A stretch of DNA of 64,000 bases from Pseudisothecium myosuroides. Its lineage: Eukaryota > Streptophyta > Bryopsida > Hypnales > Lembophyllaceae. The stretch lies in NCBI GenBank assembly GCA_951799445.1, contig OX637288.1:34017288-34081287 (forward strand), read 5' to 3'. Below are positions 1-11,682 of this stretch, one piece after another (position 1 is the first letter of the stretch; every line of letters begins with the position of its first letter). The position numbers were made by a program, and so were the translations under genes. The notes under the pieces are model-generated. The model ran no database searches, was not told where the DNA came from, and saw only the letters and a list, made by a program, of their open reading frames with translations.

Positions 1-235
1 AATCTAGTCCCGCAATGTGATGAAAAACTTGTTTTTTTCACTTTAAACACAGATATCTTGCAATCTGTGCGGTCAAAAATTCTGAAATTTTTTCCACACT
101 TTTTAATACTAGTTAGGTGTAAGATCCTATGGTTAGATGTGAAAAAAAACAATTAAATTTTTTTTTAACTCTTTGCTATAGAAATGGCAGTTTTGAGTGT
201 TTTTTGGCAGAAAAAAGGCCTCGGTTCTTTAGGGG
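1..235. mobile_element. piggyBac-like MITE, family A, copy 1 (cut by window edge)
   Basis: Only the right-hand part is in the window. It matches the right third of the full copies at 4858, 7789, 10619 and 55651 (same run around 'aatctagtcccgcaatgtg'). It ends in CTTTAGGGG followed by TTAA at 236-239. No coding capacity is seen. Confidence 0.8.
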
Positions 236-239
236 TTAA

Positions 240-2508
240 GATTGATTAAGAAGTGGTTCAATAAATGTTGATTTAGGTGAGCTTGATTATGAATAAATAC
301 TTGTCAGAATAAGTTGTAATTTTAGCCAATGAAAGAGGTGCTTTTAGAATGTTGAACTTATGCTTTTACAACACTCATCAAAGGGGATTAGGATGGGAGG
401 TCTCTAATTTTGAACCTTTCTAAGATGGTCATGGCCCCCACCTACTAACGGTTTTATATTTTTGGTTTGAAAATTCATATCAATTCAGGTTCTTATCAAT
501 TTGGGTGGTCATAGGCTATTCCACCTTAGATGAACAAACTCTTACAATAAGGTACACCAATTCATAAAGGTAGGAGGCTCAGAAATGGAGCATCTAAGGG
601 CTGGTCCCCCTTTTTCATGTACATCCTTGGACGGGAATATTTTTAGCTCATTTTTCAGACAAAGAGAAAGTGGTGAGGAATCTAACCCAAGTGGTTTCGT
701 ATTTTTCCAAGCATTTTTGAATTACTTATGAATTTTCAAACGAGTTGGGGCTAGAGTCCCTATTTGTGATCCTAGGTCTTTCATAAACCGTTCACTTGCA
801 ATTCTAAATAAAAATGGGAAAAACAAAGAGAATGATTGGCTCTTGCAATAAATAAGTCCTTTTTTCTTGATTCAATCAATGGCTATACTAGTCCATTTCA
901 GAACCAACGCATGTCCATTTCACAGCCTTTTCTAGGGTCGGTTCAAAATGCCCGCTCTATTTTACAACCTCCTACCTTAGTGCCATTCTTTTTAATTTTT
1001 TTCCCCTTGGAATGACAATATGACATGATTGCAATGAGGGACCAAGTGAAGGGACGAACTTACAACCATATTCTAAATTGATTCCTTTGGATTCGAATCG
1101 ACTTCATTAATTTACAATATCATCGTATAATAGAATATCGACACGAGTCACGATTGCACACATATCCACACTCCAAATTCCCACCTTCCACGTTTTGTCA
1201 CGGTGCCACTACAGTCAACCCCAACCACGGCAATTTTATTTTATATAATTGCTTTGAAAAAGTCTATGCACCACGTGTAAATGACTCCAATGCGCAATTG
1301 CCCACTTAACTTCCATCCCCACTTTCCCCAGTCCACGCCACACTTGAAAATGGCTCACTCTAATTTACTTTCTAATCTAACTGCCACTCATGCCATTCTT
1401 TCCAAAACCCAGTTGCAGTAAGGTAAGCCTCACTGTACCAGCCTATGCCGGGCAGAATGCCTGGATTGCTTTGTTGGCATTGTTAAAAATAAATAAATAA
1501 AATTCCACGTAAAGGTAGACATGAGAAATGGGGAGAGAAATTTAAAATATTTCATTTTATTTTGACAAAGTATGAAATTGTTATGAATTTTTGAAGTTTG
1601 ATGCCCATCATGATTCCCAAAGAGTCACTAGACTATACCAAAACCAACTAAAAGTGTATCCATAATGGTCAATTTACTCACCTAAAACAATCACAATATT
1701 TTCTAACATGACCACAAGATGAAGGCCTAACAAAATTACTTTGTATTACGAATTTACACTCAAAAAAAGATGGAAGTTCCTATTGCAGTCCCTAATCACT
1801 TCATCACCATCATCCAAGACGTTGATTGTGGCTACTAACTCAACTTAATTTACATAGCCCTGGAAATCTCATTTATTGTTTTTTTTTGTCATGAGTTGAT
1901 GCAAGACTATAATGGGTCATTCTCTAGGTGTTTGGGATGTGTCTTTTGCTTGTCTTAGGTTGGATTATCGTATGTTACCTTTAGCAAGGCTCCCGTAGTA
2001 CAAATATTGGTCCATGGAACTAATTATGACCCTTTTAAGTGGAGTATTGCTCATAAAAACTAATGTAGAAGATTGAAAAATTCTAGGTAGCATGGGAATT
2101 TGAGAATGGCTTGAATTTTTTCAAATAAATAATTCAAAAATTCATTGATTATATTTTTAAAGATGTTTACAAACAACAAAGTTGAATTATTTCCTACAAT
2201 TTTTCTTCTCAACCAATTAAAAGTGATGCGCTTCAATATGATCCCAAAACAAGAATATTATGGGTCAATGCATTTGGATTTGGGACTGGAAAGGGACCTC
2301 AAGGGACGGGTATTGTGCACTTTATTGGGACAAAATTCGGGTAGTAAATATAATATTGAGGCCCTCCTACCTTACAATCAAAATTGGTTACAAGTTATGT
2401 ATTGGATTAGAAAAATGTAGCTAATGGACATGAGCAAATCCCTACCTGTAATTCTTTGGTGTTTTGAGATCCAAAAGTGCTTCAAAATACTCATATCCAA
2501 AGCAAGGC
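240..2508. other. gene-free AT-rich intergenic DNA
   Basis: No ORF with recognisable protein content or splice-consistent exon was found. About 1745-1850 is similar, in opposite orientation, to about 62290-62395, so at least this part is a dispersed repeat. The rest shows no structure that I can name. Confidence 0.6.
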
Positions 2509-2512
2509 TTAA

Positions 2513-3146
2513 TCCCTAAATGCCCAAGGCTTGTTTTGAGCCTCTTGGAATTTGCTCTAAATTGAACAAAAAGACAACATTTTGATAAGTTGAATCAATT
2601 TTTTTGAATTGTAACTATACAAATTCAAACTAGACATGTTAGAGATCACATAGGAAAAGAAAACACAACAATATCATGTAAGGATTGAAAGATTATAATG
2701 TTTGATCAACAGAGTGTTAAAACTATAAAAATCTTTGAGCTCTCTTTTTGCATGTCAAATCTAAAAAGTTCAAGACCAAAAAAATATGAGGTTGAAGGGC
2801 CTAACAAATATATCCCCAATCAATTTATGACTTCTCAAAATCTACTTTACAATTTTCTAAATGAATTTCTAGTGTGATTTTTTCTCCAAGATCTAATGTA
2901 TTTGAGGTTCATTTCAAGAGCCCTCAACACTATGAAAAGTCAAGATTGCAATGGGTACCTTTGCACAAAATCTTGAATAGAAAAATCATAATCATTCATT
3001 TTCAAAATTGGATTTTTGATGCTAAAACTAGACTTCAAAAAGAATCTTTCAAAAATATAAACTACTAAAAATAGCAATTTGATAAGGTTTTATTTAACTT
3101 CAAAGTTTCTTTGACACCACATTTGGGTGCCTTGGGCATTTAGGGG
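2513..3146. mobile_element. TTAA-flanked MITE, family C, copy 1
   Basis: The element starts TCCCTAAATGCCCAAGGC and ends GCCTTGGGCATTTAGGGG, an inverted repeat of about 18 bp. It is flanked by TTAA on both sides (2509-2512 and 3147-3150). This is the piggyBac-type pattern of a TTAA target and CCC(T) termini. Related copies lie at 24088-24941 (inverted) and 53699-54600. No transposase is encoded. Confidence 0.8.
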
Positions 3147-3150
3147 TTAA

Positions 3151-4853
3151 ATCTTAATTTTTATTTACTCTTAAACTTCAAAGATAGGATTCTTTAGTTC
3201 ATTTGTTAGAAAACAACCTCTAAAAAATATAGGGTAAAAATCTCCACCAATTGCAAGTTGAAAATACATGACAAAAAATTTAAATGTATAAAAAATTACA
3301 TAATTTTCTTTAAAGAAATTATAAATTGAAGTATAAACCTAAATTGATAATAACTTTTGCAAGAATTTGAGAATTTTCAATCCCAATGGTGAGAACGTCC
3401 TAATTAAAAAAAAGCTTTGAAAATTGACTTTAAATACAAAAAAAGAAGTTTTGGAAAAATGACTTATATGTTTTTCCTACTTTTATTGCCTACAAAATAA
3501 AATCCTCTTAACTTTCAATTAATTAGTTAGAATAAAATGATTCAAAGGTTTTTATGTAGATATCACTAAATAATATCAAATAAAATTAAATAATTTATTT
3601 TCACAATATATTTTTTGTTTCCTAGTTTGACATTAAAAGTATATAAAAAATATTATAATGTTTGCAATATTTTATTGGAATGACAAGAAACAAACCTTTG
3701 CATGCAGATTATGATATTTAGGATTTATTCTAAGAAATTCATGTAAAAATTTTAAATTATGAAGTCAATTGAACCAAGATGAGTTTTCAAAAAATCCAAA
3801 GTGCTTGGGCTCCTTAGTCTTTTTATCAGGGATTATTATAAGATTGATTGATAGAGGATTTGCTCACATTACTAGCAAATAAATAACCAATATCCAAGCA
3901 CTTAATCTTTATCCATCTGAAGTGAACACTATAAGAGTAGAAAAAGATACCGTAGTTGTAGGGCAGGTCGGCGGAAAATAATTATAAAAATAGATGCCAA
4001 AATTTTAGGAAAATTATATTTGAAAAAACAAAAAAAATTGTATGGTGAAAAAAAGAATATTGGTAAACAAATATATTTTTAGCATTTTTCTAACCTTTTT
4101 TTTGGAAGAAATTAAATATTTGACAAAAAAGTGCCGACCTTGCCCTTCTCATACAGTAATCAATATCTTACCTTAAATCCTAATTAAAGGACCAAACGTT
4201 CAAATTTTGAACAACAAATGAACAAAAATATGTAGGATGAATAACTAATTGAATGATCAACTATTGCAATCACAATGAGTTCTCAACATTAATAGCTTAA
4301 TGCATTGCAAGCCATATTGTATATAATGTACATGAGCGATACTTCTAAAATTTTGAATATTGATTTTTAATTTACATGTGATATGGAATAAATTATTTTA
4401 TTCAAAATATCTTCTATGACTAGACAATTAGTGACCTTTAAAATTACAATATAGACTATGGTATATAATAAATATGAATACGTGATGTCTTTTGGGATTA
4501 GCATTTGACCACATTATTACATTTAGATTCCACATGTAATGTATTCTAGGCAAAAAAATCCTAGACATGAAGTTTCATCTTAGATACTTATATTAAGAAA
4601 ATAGATATGAGCTTATATAGAGGTTGAATGAGGTCATGTTTTCAAAATTCCATAACAAAGTCTAGATGATCATTTTTGGAGACAAAACTTCTTGTACATA
4701 TTAAAATGTATATTAAAATGTGCAGTAAGCTTTGAGTGGATTTTTATTTTTATAAACTTAGTTGCATTTAAAATTACTGATACATTTAATTCAATTTTAA
4801 CCAAAATTTGATATCTTTTAATAAAATATTATAACTAAATTTCTAATTAACCC
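3151..4853. other. gene-free AT-rich DNA with an old dispersed repeat
   Basis: About 3360-3830 is a diverged copy of sequence at about 8910-9980; the second copy has extra DNA near 9050-9690. No gene is visible. A short inverted-repeat element sits at 3961-4145. Confidence 0.55.
3961..4145. mobile_element. short MITE-like inverted-repeat element
   Basis: The left end GGGCAGGTCGGC is mirrored by GCCGACCTTGCCC at the right end, about 185 bp in total with an AT-rich interior. I see no clear target duplication, so the superfamily is open. Confidence 0.5.
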
Positions 4854-4857
4854 TTAA

Positions 4858-5791
4858 CCCCTAAAGGACCGGCATGCGTTTTTTGGCCGTATAGAAATTT
4901 TGGACAGGTCCGTGTGACTAGAGATTTCCATATTTTAAGCTGAAATTTTAGTAGAAGGTGGGCGCGAGGAATATTTTTCATATGCACTAAATTTCAGCAC
5001 ATTTGGAAATAGGAGTCAAAAGTTATGGCCAAATATGTTACTTTTTTTCGTAACTGGGCAGTCCGGGCAGCAAGAAAAATTTGGCAAAATTTTGATTTTT
5101 TTTTTTTAATATTTTTTTCTTGTAGATTATATTTTTGTCTATCTGGAAAGCTTTGATTCATTTCATTTGGATTTGTTATGAAAAAGTTATGGACATTCTT
5201 GTTTTTCGGACAGTTAGAGCATCCTCTTGAAAAAAATAACTTGTAGGATTCATTTCTAAATGCTATTTTTGCAATTTAAAAAAAATAAAAAATTCTCATG
5301 GTTTAGTTTACTTGCTAGAACAATCTCACCATTGGAATTAGTGTATTTTAATTCCATCTAAAATATATTAATGTTTTAGATTTTCCTTCTATCTCGTACC
5401 TACTTCTACTTAATAAATTTTTTAGGAATGATAATTAAGTTTTTTTGAATATATATTTTTTCCCTAGACTCTCAACTCAATTCTATACTATAAAGATTTG
5501 AAGCACAAAACTCTGTAGTGCAAAAATTTTAAGTGAAAAATGTTTAAAGTCAAAAAATCTAGTCCCGCAATGTGCTGAAATACTTGTTTTTTTCACTTTA
5601 AACGCAAATATCTTGCAATCTGAGCGGTCAAAAATTCTGAATTTTTTTCCACACATTCTCATACTAGTTAGGTGTAAGATCCTACGGTTAGATGTGAAAA
5701 AAAAACATTTTTCAATTTTTTTTACTCCTTGCTATAGAAATGGCAGTTTTGATGGTTTTTTGGCAAAAAAAAAGCCTTGGGCCTTTAGGGG
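4858..5791. mobile_element. piggyBac-like MITE, family A, copy 2
   Basis: This 934-bp element begins CCCCTAAAGGACC and ends GGCCTTTAGGGG. TTAA lies at 4854-4857 and 5792-5795. The interior is non-coding, AT-rich and shared with copies at 5796, 7789, 10619 and 55651. The right TTAA abuts the next copy directly. Confidence 0.85.
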
Positions 5792-5795
5792 TTAA

Positions 5796-6703
5796 AGGCT
5801 CATTGTCCCTTTGGAGGACAAATGGGATTTTGGGCAAGTACCTATGGGCTGAATTGTTGTCGCGATTTTTTGAAACTTTTTTTGAAGATAGAAAAACTGA
5901 TAAGCTTTGTGGGAATATAATTTTTTCACAATCGGTGTCCAAGAACAACAGTTATGACCAAATAAGCTCTAAACAAGTGACAGGGTGCAGCCCAAGTAGC
6001 AAAAAGAATTTTGCAAAAATTAAAATTAAATTTTTTTTTTCCTCATAGATTTTTTTTTTCCTTTTTGGAAAGCTTTGATTCATTTCATTTGGATTTGTTA
6101 TGAAAAGTTATGGACATTCTTGTTTTTCGGGCAGTTAGAGCATCTTCTTGAAAAAAATAACTTGTAGGATTCAATTTTGAATGCAATTTTTCAAAATTTT
6201 CAAATTTTTTTTTTGCATGGTTTAGTTTACTTGCTAGAACAATCTCACCATTGGGATTAGTGCATTTTAATTCCATCTAAAATATATGAATATTTTAGAT
6301 TTTCCTTCTATTGTGTACCTACTTCTACTTAACAATTTAAAAAAAAAATGATAATTAAGTTTTTTTGATTTTTTTTTCCTAGACTCTCAACTGAATTTTC
6401 TACTATAAAGATTTAAAGCTCAAAACTTTGTAGTGCAAAAATTTTAAGTTAAAAATGTTCAAAGTCAAAAAATCTAGTCCCGCAATGTACTGAAAAACTT
6501 GTTTTTTCACTTTAAATGCAAATATCTTGCAATCTGAGCAATCAAAAATTCTGAAATTTTTTCCACACATTCTCATACTAATTAGGTGTAAGGTCCTAAG
6601 ATTAGATGTGCAAAAGAACATTTTATAAGTTTTTTTACTCCTTGCTTTAGAAATGGCAGTTTTGAGTGTTTTTTGGAAAAAAAAGGCCTTGGGCCTTTAG
6701 GGG
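5796..6703. mobile_element. piggyBac-like MITE, family A, copy 3 (left tip lost)
   Basis: It lies head-to-tail behind copy 2. The first C-run of the terminus is missing: sequence resumes at AGGCTCATTGTCCC straight after the shared TTAA. The right end is an intact CTTTAGGGG plus TTAA (6704-6707). A recombination between two copies could also explain the pair. Confidence 0.8.
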
Positions 6704-6707
6704 TTAA

Positions 6708-7784
6708 GATGCTATAATTTCTTTCATGTACTTAAATTTGATATGCTATATAAAATCTATACAAAAATAAATAAAAATGATTCAACTTTATATGCAAAAG
6801 GTGATATGGACTCCTATGGAGAGTCATTTGCCATTTTTGGTCTGCTCAACCAAGCATCTAACTATTCCGAGCTAATTTTATCTTTTTTTTTTTTTTTTTT
6901 CATTTATCAAAATATTTGTAGATTCTTGTGCTAGTAGTTTAAATTTTGAATTGTATCATTAAATTATTATTCTAAGTTTCATTTTATAACACATCTCCAT
7001 AATTTTGAAAATTATAGATTCTTCCTTGACCTTAAAGTGTTTACCATCTTCTTTGATTTTTGTGAGAATACAAAAATATAACTATTAGTGAAATTCAATT
7101 CGAAATTTATCACAGTGCTTTGACGCTTTAAAATGTTTCAAAATACTTGTATTCAAAGCAAGGCTAAAATGTTCATCTACATTTATTCTCTAACATATTC
7201 AACCCACTGTATAATCCTTTAGTTAACTTATTCAAGTACATCTTTCCAAAATTTTAGTGAACCCCCCCGAAATTGCAAGTTTGATGTGCCTAAAATTTTC
7301 AAAAATATTTTTTTCTAGCCTTTCCCAAATGTGAAGTTTGTCATTTAAAATTCTTTGGAAAATTAAAGTATATCTCATAACTTGTATTATGGAGTATATT
7401 TTAGTCAATATGTTGAAAAATGGGTTGGGAATATAGCGGTCTCTCAAAATAATTTGTATATTTACAAAAGTTGCCGTAGCTAACTGAAGGATTAGAGATT
7501 TTGAACAAAATTTTGATATGTCATGGTACAAGTAATAAAATTGCATAAACTATATTTAAAATTACTTTAAAATTATTTTTGAATATTTTAAATAATTTAT
7601 AATTTATAATTTAAAAAATCTTAATATGAGATATTTTTTAGTAAGATTCTTCTTTAAATATTTTTGATAAATTTTTGATAAATTTATAAATTTTATTGAG
7701 TGAATTATTATTGATTAAAATATGATTCAAAATATTTAAGATTTTATAATGTACTCCAAAAATCTCTAAATTTTTTTGGAAATT
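6708..7784. other. gene-free AT-rich DNA between MITEs
   Basis: It contains a poly-T run near 6882-6900 and simple AT-rich sequence. I see no gene or named repeat. Confidence 0.5.
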
Positions 7785-7788
7785 TTAA

Positions 7789-8712
7789 CCCCGAAAGGAC
7801 CGTTGTCCCTTCGGGTGACAAATGGGATTTTGGGCACGTACCTACGGGCTGAATTTTTGTCCTGATTTTTTTAAACTATTTTTGAAGATAGAAAAATTGA
7901 TAAGCTTTGTGGGAATATAATTTTTTTCACAATTGGTGCCCGGAATCAACATTTATGACCAAATAAGCTCAAAACAAGGGACAAGGGGTAGCCCAGGCAT
8001 CAAAGAAATTTGCAGAAATTTGAATTTTTTTTTAAATATTTTTTTCTCATAGATTATATTTTTGCCTATCTGGAAAGCTTTGATTCATTTCATTTGGATT
8101 TGTTATGAGAAAGTTATGAACATTATTGTTTTTCGGGCAGTTAGAGCATCCTTTTGAAAAAAATAACTTGTAGGATTCAATTTTGAATGCAATTTTTCAA
8201 AATTTTCAAATTTTTTTTTTGCATGGTTTAGTTTACTTGCTAGAACAATCTCACCATTGGGATTAGTGCATTTTAATTCCATCTAAAATATATGAATATT
8301 TTAGATTTTCCTTCTATCTTGTACCTACTTCTACTTAACAATTTAAAAAAAAAATGATAATTAAGTTTTTTTGATTTTTTTTTCCTAGACTCTCAACTCA
8401 ATTCTCCACTATAAAGATTTAAAGCTCAAAACTTTGTAGTGCAAAAATTTTAAGTTAAAAATGTTAAAAGTCAAAAAATCTAGCCCCACAATGTGCTGAA
8501 AAACATGTTTTCTTCACTTTAAACGCAAATATCTTGCAATCTGTGCCGTCAAAAATTCTAAATTTTTTTCCATACACTCTTGTACTAGTTAGGTGTAAGA
8601 TTCTACGATTAGATGTGCAAAATAAATATTTTTCAATTTTTTTTACTCTTTGCCATAGAAATGGCAATTTTGAGTGTTTTTTGGCAGAAAAAAGGCCTTG
8701 GGCTTTTAGGGA
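7789..8712. mobile_element. piggyBac-like MITE, family A, copy 4
   Basis: This 924-bp element starts CCCCGAAAGGACCG and ends CTTTTAGGGA. TTAA is on both sides (7785-7788, 8713-8716). The interior matches the other family A copies. Confidence 0.85.
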
Positions 8713-8716
8713 TTAA

Positions 8717-10563
8717 AAAATATAAAAATATTTATATATTATTTTTCACAAATTTTGACGTATAATTTTTGACTCATAAAAACTCCTATATATTAAAAAA
8801 GATTTATAATTTTTTTTTCATATTCATCCATAAAAAATTAATAAAGTGGAAGGTGGTACTACATTGAAAGAAAGACTTGAATTGCTAATAAATTTTGTAA
8901 GAAATTAAATATTGTCAATTTGAATGGTCATAATGTTCTAGTATCCAACATTTATCTGTTCTTTTTGGTTTTATTTGGAATTTTTGAAAATTGACTCCAA
9001 AAAATAACATTATATGTTTTTTCAACCTTCATTGTCCACAAAAGAAAACCCTTATTTGGAGGGTGAATGCAAGAAACACTTGCCAATTTTGTTGCATTTT
9101 ACAATAACCAAAGGAAATTCTTAGAAAAATTCTCTAAGTAGGAGAAGTAGAAAAGTGTCAAATCTCAAGAAAATGGATATTCTGATGTTTTAATTAGTTA
9201 AAAATAGGAAAAATAAATAAATAAATAATTAAAAATTGGCCATTTGTAGCAACTCTATAAAGTTGGTCATTTATCCCCCAAAACTCCAAAATAATATTTT
9301 ATATGTTACAAAATACAGGTCAATAGAAGCGCACTTTGTGAACTTTACACACCACATACAATTAATTAATTTTAGGATTCCTTTGGACAATAGCTACAAG
9401 TCTACTAGAAGACCATCCCCTCCAAATTTTAGCTTAAAATTTATTTTTTGGGGTACTTAATAGTACTAAAACCCTCCAAATTGGCAAGTGTGACATAAAA
9501 TTGGGGGCTATTTTTGGATAATAAACTATTTTTGAAAATTACAAAAAAATTAGACAAGGTGTATAATAGTCATAAGTACCTTATCTATAAACCTTCAGTC
9601 ATTTGGAGCCAAAATACAAAAGTTATGGCCAAAAAACAAATCATCATGTAGGGTGTGATGCAAAATAGTACATGAGTTTTTTACATTCACCCTGAATTGA
9701 ATGATTCAAATGTTTTTGAGTAGGCATCAATCTATATAATCATTTAAAAGCAATTAAATTTTTACTAGAATATAGTTTTAACTAAGTAACCAATTCGACA
9801 TTGAAATCAAAAAATCCCTTATAACTTTTTCAATGTTTATTGGACTAGTGTGAAAGAAAAGTTCACATTTAGATTAGGATGACTAGCATTCATCTAAATT
9901 TTTTTGCATAAAAACTGTAAATTATGAAGTCAACAAAGGTTGTTCAAGTTTTCAAAGAACGTAGAGTAGTTTCCTTAGTTAGTTAGAGTTAACCTATATT
10001 TTGATAACCTATTGTATAACCAATGAAATTGCAAGTTGTTTTTGAAATGCCGCGTAGGGGTTTCTAGGAAGTTTGACCAATGCCAAGGCAACATGTGGAA
10101 ATTCTAAAAACTTCAAGAAATGGATTTCTCTAAAATCTGACCACCCCTTGCAGTTGCAAGTTGAATCAGAAGCAAGTGAAACAAGTTCTCCCCCAAACAT
10201 GAGCTCCATCCCATAAGTTGAATGATACAATTCCCATGTCTAAGGTAGAATTCTAACACCAGTAGCAACATTTTTCATTTTCATAACCCCTAAAAAATGA
10301 TCTTGAATGAAAACTTCTAAGACTCAAAACCACCACAATTGTTTAGATGCAACCAATGAAAGTTGAGGACATTTTGTTCTTGAAGGGTGAGTCTACTCTT
10401 AAGTACTCCGTATAATTTATCCTATGTTTTTTTAACTTTGAAAATTTATAAATTATATTACTATAGTGTTGGAAAATTATGAAACCATATGGATTGCATT
10501 TTTCTTCAAGAGGTTGCTTGTAATCTCATCAAATTTCTTTTTGGCCATTCAGCCTTTGAGATA
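8717..10563. other. gene-free AT-rich DNA
   Basis: About 8910-9980 matches 3360-3830 in pieces and so is an old repeat. The rest holds no recognisable gene. Confidence 0.5.
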
Positions 10564-11682
10564 CAGTAGAACCTCTCTAAGTTGATAGAGTTGGGACCGG
10601 TCTGACACATTGAGTTAGCCCCTAAAAGCCCGTTGTCCCTTTGGGGGACAAATGCGTTTTCGGGCGGGTACCTACGGGCTGAAATTGTAATCTGATTTTT
10701 TGAATTTTTTTTGGAGATAGAAAAACTGATAAGCTTTGTGGGAATATAATTTTTTTCACAATCGGTGCCCGGGAAAAAAAATTATGACCAAATAAGCTGA
10801 AAACAAGGGACGGGGGGCAGCCCGTGTAGCAAAAAAAAAATGGACAAAAATTTGAATTTTTTATTTTATTTTATTTTTCTCATATATTATATTTTTGTCT
10901 ATCTAAAAAGCTTTGATTCGTTTCATTTGGATTTGTTATGAGGAAGTTATGGACATTCGTGTTTTTCGGGCAGTTAGAGCATCTTCTTGAAAAAAATAAC
11001 TTGTAGGATTCATTTTGGAATGCATTTTTCATAATTTTTCAATTTTTTTTTTTGGAATGGTTTAGTTTACTTGCTAGAACAATCTCACCATTGGGATTAG
11101 TGCATTTTAATTCCATCTAAAATATATGAATATTTTAGATTTTCCTTCTATCGTGTACCTACTTCTACTTAACAATTTTTAAAAAAAATGATAATTAAGT
11201 TTTTTTGAATTTTTTTTTTCCTAGACTCTCAACTCAATTCTCCACTATAAAGATTTAAAGCTCAAAACTTTGTAGTGCAAAAATTTTAAGTTAAAAATGT
11301 TTAAAGTCAAAAAATCTGGTCCCGCAATGTGCTGAAAAACTTGTTTTTTCCACTTTAAACGCAGATATCTTGCAATCTGTGCGGTCAAAAATTCTGAAAT
11401 TTTTTCCACACATTCTCATACCAATTAGGTGTAAGATCCTACGGTTAGATGTGAAAAAAAAACAATTTTAATTTTTTTTTACTTTTTGCTATAGAAATGG
11501 CAGTTTTCAGTGTTTTTTGGCAGAAAAAAGACCTTGGACCTTTAGGGGTTAGAGAGGTTATTACATTAGGGAGGGTCATCATGTTTGTATGTGGTTCATA
11601 TTGTTAAGTTGGGACCGGCAATCAATACTTCCTGACATTACTTTATTGACTTAGAGGGGATCAACTTAGAGAGGTTCTACTG
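10564..11682. mobile_element. pogo/Emigrant-like MITE carrying a nested insertion
   Basis: The ends are exact inverted repeats (left CAGTAGAACCTCTCTAAGTT, mirrored at 11661-11682) and the element is flanked by TA on both sides. Termini of the CAGTA(R)AACCTC type with TA duplications are known from pogo-like MITEs of plants such as Emigrant/Lemi. Without the nested family A element (10619-11548 and one TTAG) the host element is about 185 bp and non-coding. Confidence 0.8.
10619..11548. mobile_element. piggyBac-like MITE, family A, copy 5, nested
   Basis: This 930-bp copy is inserted in the pogo-like MITE. The flanking tetranucleotide is TTAG on both sides (10615-10618 and 11549-11552) instead of TTAA. 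The matched variant shows that the four bases are a true target duplication. The interior matches the other copies. Confidence 0.85.
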
